Shown: piece after piece, positions 13,378 through 15,815 of the stretch
Numbering within the stretch: position 1 is the stretch's first letter
How the letters are laid out: each line of letters opens with the position of its first letter
From: a bacterium
Lineage (GTDB): Bacteria > Bacillota_I > Bacilli_A > RF39 > UBA660
Assembly (NCBI GenBank): GCA_029007415.1
Contig: JAQXHT010000025.1
Span: 1-15,815, forward strand
Reading direction: 5' to 3'
DNA length: 15,815 bases
Program-made: the position numbers and the translations under genes
Notes under the pieces: model-generated
What the model saw: only the letters and a program-made list of their open reading frames with translations
What the model was told of the DNA's origin: nothing
The model's database searches: none

Positions 13378-14553
13378 TTAACCCTTCTTTATTAATCTAA
13401 TCATTGAATATTTTTCTAATTCTTCTTTAAAAGGTATCTTTAATAACTCATCAGGATGTCTTGCTATTTCAATAGAGTTATTATTTTCATCTAACAACTT
13501 TTCTAAAACAAATTGATAACTTGTTCCTTGAGGAGTAAATATCTCAATAGTATCTCCTACTTTAAAATAGTTACGTTCTCTTAATACTAAGCAGTTATTC
13601 TCTTTATCATAACCAGTAATAACAGCAATATATTCTTGATTAGATATCTCCTGTCTTCCAGTATAATATTGATCCGTATTATCAGCTTTTTTTAAGAAAT
13701 ACTGACTAGTACTTTCACGGTTAGCAACTGATGATAATACTTTTAAATACTTAGTAGCAAACTCTTCTGTTAATTTACCTTCATAATAAGCATCTAACAA
13801 AGCTCGATAACTACCAACAACACTAGCAAGGTAATAAATGGAACGCATTCTTCCTTCTATCTTTAACGACCTAACTCCAATTTCAATTAAGTCTTTTAGA
13901 TAACTAGACATATTTAAGTCTTTAGTAGCCATTGTAAATACTTTATTATCTGAAGTATTAAAAGCAAAGCGACATACCTGGGCACAACCACCTCTATTGG
14001 CATCACGATTAGTTATGTAATTAGATAGAGCACATCTTCCACTAAAGCAAGTACACATCGCTCCATGTAAAAATACTTCTACTTCAAGACCAGTCTTAGT
14101 AACAATTGCGTGAATTTCTTCTTTATTTAATTCTCTAGCAAGTACTACTCTTGTCGCCCCAAGTCTTTTATAAAACATGGCTTCTTTACTATTAGTAATA
14201 GAAGCTTGCGTAGAAACATGAGCTTCTAATCCTTTCTTCGCTAAATATTCAATTAGATAAGGGTCACTAACAATAAAAGCATCAACTCCACAATTAACTA
14301 ATTCTTCAATATAAGAATCCAAATCTTGCCTATCACTATCATGAAAGAAAATATTTAAAGTTACATAAACCTTCTTCTTAAGCTTATGAGCAAAAAGACA
14401 ACCTTCTTCTAGTTCTTCCTTTGTAAAATTAGTAGCATTCGCTCTAAGTCCTAATTTTCTTCCCCCTAAGTAAACAGCATCTGCACCATATAATAAGGTT
14501 ACTTTTAATCTTTCCAAATCACCCGCCGGCGCTAATAATTCAATTTTTTCCAT
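13378..14553 (-). CDS. trhP2: U32 family tRNA hydroxylation protein, catalytic-type subunit (TrhP2/YrrO-like)
   Basis: 391 residues. It begins with IELLAPAGDLERLKVTLLYG and DAVYLGGRKLGLRA, the U32 TIM-barrel start. The U32 signature HGAMCTCFSGRCALSNYI lies at 163-180, followed by NRGGCAQVCRF. Cys167, 169, 174, 190 and 194 include the ligands for the Fe-S cluster known in U32 RNA hydroxylases. In B. subtilis YrrN/YrrO (TrhP1/TrhP2) with prephenate hydroxylate tRNA U34, which TrmR then methylates. Though labelled peptidases historically, this branch modifies RNA. The start at 14553 overlaps the partner gene by 14 bases and has an AGGTGA site. The C-terminal 90 residues (FKVGDTIEIFTPQG) form the usual OB/beta accessory domain. 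Confidence 0.9.
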   Translation of the reverse strand: MEKIELLAPAGDLERLKVTLLYGADAVYLGGRKLGLRANATNFTKEELEEGCLFAHKLKKKVYVTLNIFFHDSDRQDLDSYIEELVNCGVDAFIVSDPYLIEYLAKKGLEAHVSTQASITNSKEAMFYKRLGATRVVLARELNKEEIHAIVTKTGLEVEVFLHGAMCTCFSGRCALSNYITNRDANRGGCAQVCRFAFNTSDNKVFTMATKDLNMSSYLKDLIEIGVRSLKIEGRMRSIYYLASVVGSYRALLDAYYEGKLTEEFATKYLKVLSSVANRESTSQYFLKKADNTDQYYTGRQEISNQEYIAVITGYDKENNCLVLRERNYFKVGDTIEIFTPQGTSYQFVLEKLLDENNNSIEIARHPDELLKIPFKEELEKYSMIRLIKKG

Positions 14554-15367
14554 CTTTCTTCACCTGATATATCGTCTTTCTATTTAAAAATCCTCTATTA
14601 CGACCTAATAGTTCATCAATTTCTTTAGTTTTTCCTTGATTAAGTAATACTACTAAGTTAATAAGTTCTTTTCTTTCTAAATCATCTTGATAAACTATTC
14701 CATAATTAATACCTATTTTTTGAAAGTCATTAAGATATTTACAACCATTAAACCTTTTTAAGGAGATAAAACTAGTACCAAACTCATCTTCAATTAAGAA
14801 ATAATGCTGACCTGACTTAGGTTCTACTACTTCTAAGTTTTTATAATTTCCACTATTAGTATTTAAACTTCTTCTACTAGTAGCAACAACAGGGTAACCA
14901 ATCAATAATTGCATTAATTCTAATTTAGTATTATTTCTAATAGTATTAATTTCATCATAAGTTATTTCATTAGATAATACCGCTCCCATAACACCTTTAT
15001 GATGATAAAAGTTTAAGGTATCAGAGTTAGTAACCATATAATTTTTATTAAGGTATAGATTAGTTTTATAATTATTTTCTATTTTTAATTCTAGCAATGA
15101 ATCATCATAATAAAGGATACCATCTAGATTCATCTTATCTATTTTAGAAAGCATTTCAGCTAATTCATCCAAATCGTTTTCAAAAAACATTCTATTCATC
15201 ACTACAAAGCACTTTTTATCTTTACAACGTAATTCTTCTATCTCATCAAGAGTAAATTTATATTTATAGTCCATAGCAAAGCCTTCTAACGGAAAGATAA
15301 AACCAGTGACATCTAAGTCTTGATAAAAGTTTTTATCTTTTTCCTTTGCTACTATCAATAGGTCCAT
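14540..15367 (-). CDS. trhP1: U32 family partner protein (TrhP1/YrrN-like)
   Basis: 275 residues, similar in size to B. subtilis YrrN (about 309). The barrel pattern is U32-like (GFIFPLEGFAMDYKYKFTLD; CFVVMNRMFFENDLDEL; ELMQLLIGYPVVATSRR, where catalytic-type U32 proteins have HGA.C). The Cys cluster is absent, as expected for this subfamily, so it probably acts as the non-cluster partner of TrhP2. The open frame extends to 15436, but that codon lies inside the terminator hairpin of the upstream gene; the ATG at 15367 has an AGAGGTGG site 5 bases upstream and is the start. It is the first gene of the trhP1-trhP2-dgt operon. Confidence 0.8.
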   Translation of the reverse strand: MDLLIVAKEKDKNFYQDLDVTGFIFPLEGFAMDYKYKFTLDEIEELRCKDKKCFVVMNRMFFENDLDELAEMLSKIDKMNLDGILYYDDSLLELKIENNYKTNLYLNKNYMVTNSDTLNFYHHKGVMGAVLSNEITYDEINTIRNNTKLELMQLLIGYPVVATSRRSLNTNSGNYKNLEVVEPKSGQHYFLIEDEFGTSFISLKRFNGCKYLNDFQKIGINYGIVYQDDLERKELINLVVLLNQGKTKEIDELLGRNRGFLNRKTIYQVKKDGKN

Positions 15368-15391
15368 ACTTCCACCTCTTTCTTCTTTCAT

Positions 15392-15400
15392 ATAATAGCA
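15392..15400 (-). promoter_or_regulatory. Extended -10 promoter of the trhP operon
   Basis: TGCTATTAT on the minus strand is a TGn extended -10 with TATTAT; the -35 region is poor. It lies right after the terminator of the preceding gene and about 25 bases before the trhP1 start, where a promoter is needed. Confidence 0.4.
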
Positions 15401-15408
15401 AAAATCAA

Positions 15409-15442
15409 AGAAAAAATCTAGTGTGTATAAACACATTAGATT
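15409..15442 (-). terminator. Terminator of the DGR-target-like gene
   Basis: AATCTAATGTGT and ACACACTAGATT (minus strand) pair over 12 positions with one A-C mismatch around TTAT, followed by TTTTTT. It lies just after the stop at 15450-15452. On the other strand the mismatch becomes a G-U pair, but there is no T-run. Confidence 0.75.
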
Positions 15443-15449
15443 ATATCTA

Positions 15450-15815
15450 TTATTTAATAATATAGGGATTTAAAGAGGTTCCATCACCTTTTGTTATTAG
15501 AGTATCAGCCTTTAGGTTGATAACTGGACGGGCCCCGAAGGAAGTAGTGATGTCATACCAATTCATCAGACCGCCCGAAGGAAGGACGTGCCAAACGCTC
15601 GCAAGAGAGCTGTGAGAAAAGAAGTGAGACGGAGACAGCGTCCAGAAATATTGTCCATTATATAGATAATAATTACTATTTGCTGTATTATATACTCCTC
15701 CAGCCATTGCTACTTCATCGGCTGTGATAAGTGAAACTGGATAGTCTAGTTTGGCACTTGCATTTGATACTTTAAATTTATCATTATCTTGCGCACATTT
15801 TAAACTTGGGGTTTT
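15450..15815 (-). CDS. C-terminal part of a surface protein with a C-type-lectin/pseudopilin-associated tail
   Basis: The frame is open to the window edge, so 121 C-terminal residues are visible; an internal ATG at 15707 is not the real start. The reading from the edge is KTPSLKCAQDNDKFKV, then DYPVSLITADEVAMAGGVYN, a YYLYNGQYFWTLSP stretch, and the end ARPVINLKADTLITKGDG. The pattern 'DYPV.LIT.DE...AGG.Y', 'W.LSP' and 'G.RPV..L' is that of C-terminal domains in large families of Firmicutes surface proteins, some with prepilin-type N-termini, and resembles the C-type-lectin-like or FGE-sulfatase-like fold. Residues between W and ARP are encoded by a tract unlike the rest of the genome (next entry). 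The N-terminus, any signal peptide and function cannot be judged. A terminator follows. Confidence 0.7.
   Translation of the reverse strand, partial: KTPSLKCAQDNDKFKVSNASAKLDYPVSLITADEVAMAGGVYNTANSNYYLYNGQYFWTLSPSHFFSHSSLASVWHVLPSGGLMNWYDITTSFGARPVINLKADTLITKGDGTSLNPYIIK
15531..15647 (-). other. Candidate DGR variable region
   Basis: Counted by hand, 15521-15640 is 65 of 120 G+C (54%), against about 30% around it. On the coding strand A is only 15 of 120 and T is 40, an unusual skew in an AT-rich genome. Most variable-looking codons end in C or T (CAC, TTC, CAC, AGC, GTC, GAC, ATC, TCC, GCC), the NNY pattern left when AAC/AAT codons of a template are mutated at A. It lies near the C-terminus of a lectin-like domain, the usual place for a DGR target. 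No template repeat or reverse transcriptase is in the window, so this is a candidate only. Confidence 0.5.

Noticed and set aside
15368..15436. Upstream extension of trhP1
   Set aside because: It would begin inside the terminator hairpin and run through its T-rich tail; the AGAGGTGG site fixes the start at 15367.
1..15815. CRISPR array, tRNA or rRNA genes, Mycoplasma genetic code
   Set aside because: No regularly spaced repeats, no cloverleaf or rRNA stretches were noticed, and TGA is used as a normal stop in several genes.

Overview
The window is low-GC DNA (roughly 30% GC) from a Gram-positive-type, cell-wall-bearing bacterium related to Bacilli. The set ireB, ruvX, yrzB, mltG, trmR, two U32 genes and greA is a classic Firmicutes neighbourhood. 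TGA serves as a stop (for example the 4-bp ATGA overlap at 4629-4632), so this is not the Mycoplasma code. An uncultured gut lineage such as RF39/RFN20-like Bacilli would fit, but that is inference.

Layout. 1-688: 5' part of an IS200/IS605-type tnpB, broken by a one-base deletion at its first catalytic Asp. 782-9871: one long minus-strand transcription unit. It starts at a good promoter (9843-9871), runs ireB-ruvX-yrzB-mltG-trmR, then an accessory cassette (membrane-anchored amidase, RsiV-like protein, SDR oxidoreductase, two CHAP hydrolases, second RsiV-like protein), then a YnbB-type PLP enzyme, and ends at a hairpin at 782-812. 9921-10280 (+): small four-helix membrane protein of the TIGR04086 type. 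10422-11678 (+): a frameshifted Rpn-type PD-(D/E)XK nuclease gene, then a 59-codon stand-alone copy of its C-terminus with its own promoter and RBS. 11701-15367 (-): greA, a dGTPase-like HD hydrolase and two U32 genes. 15450-15815 (-): C-terminal end of a protein that runs off the window and carries a GC-rich, coding-strand-A-depleted tract like a DGR variable region.

How the genes work together. Core genes serve wall synthesis control (IreB, MltG), DNA processing (RuvX) and tRNA wobble-uridine modification (TrmR with the two U32/TrhP proteins, now about 6 kb apart). The inserted cassette adds three wall hydrolases that share one two-helix anchor, one invariant Cys pair and one linker motif but carry two unrelated catalytic domains, plus two proteins resembling the RsiV lysozyme-sensing fold. 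It looks like a wall-remodelling module controlled together with mltG and ireB.

The strongest leads are the DGR-like tract at 15531-15647, the Rpn C-terminal mini-gene whose start site mirrors an internal start in the parent gene, and the shared-anchor hydrolase cassette. No rRNA, tRNA or CRISPR array was seen.
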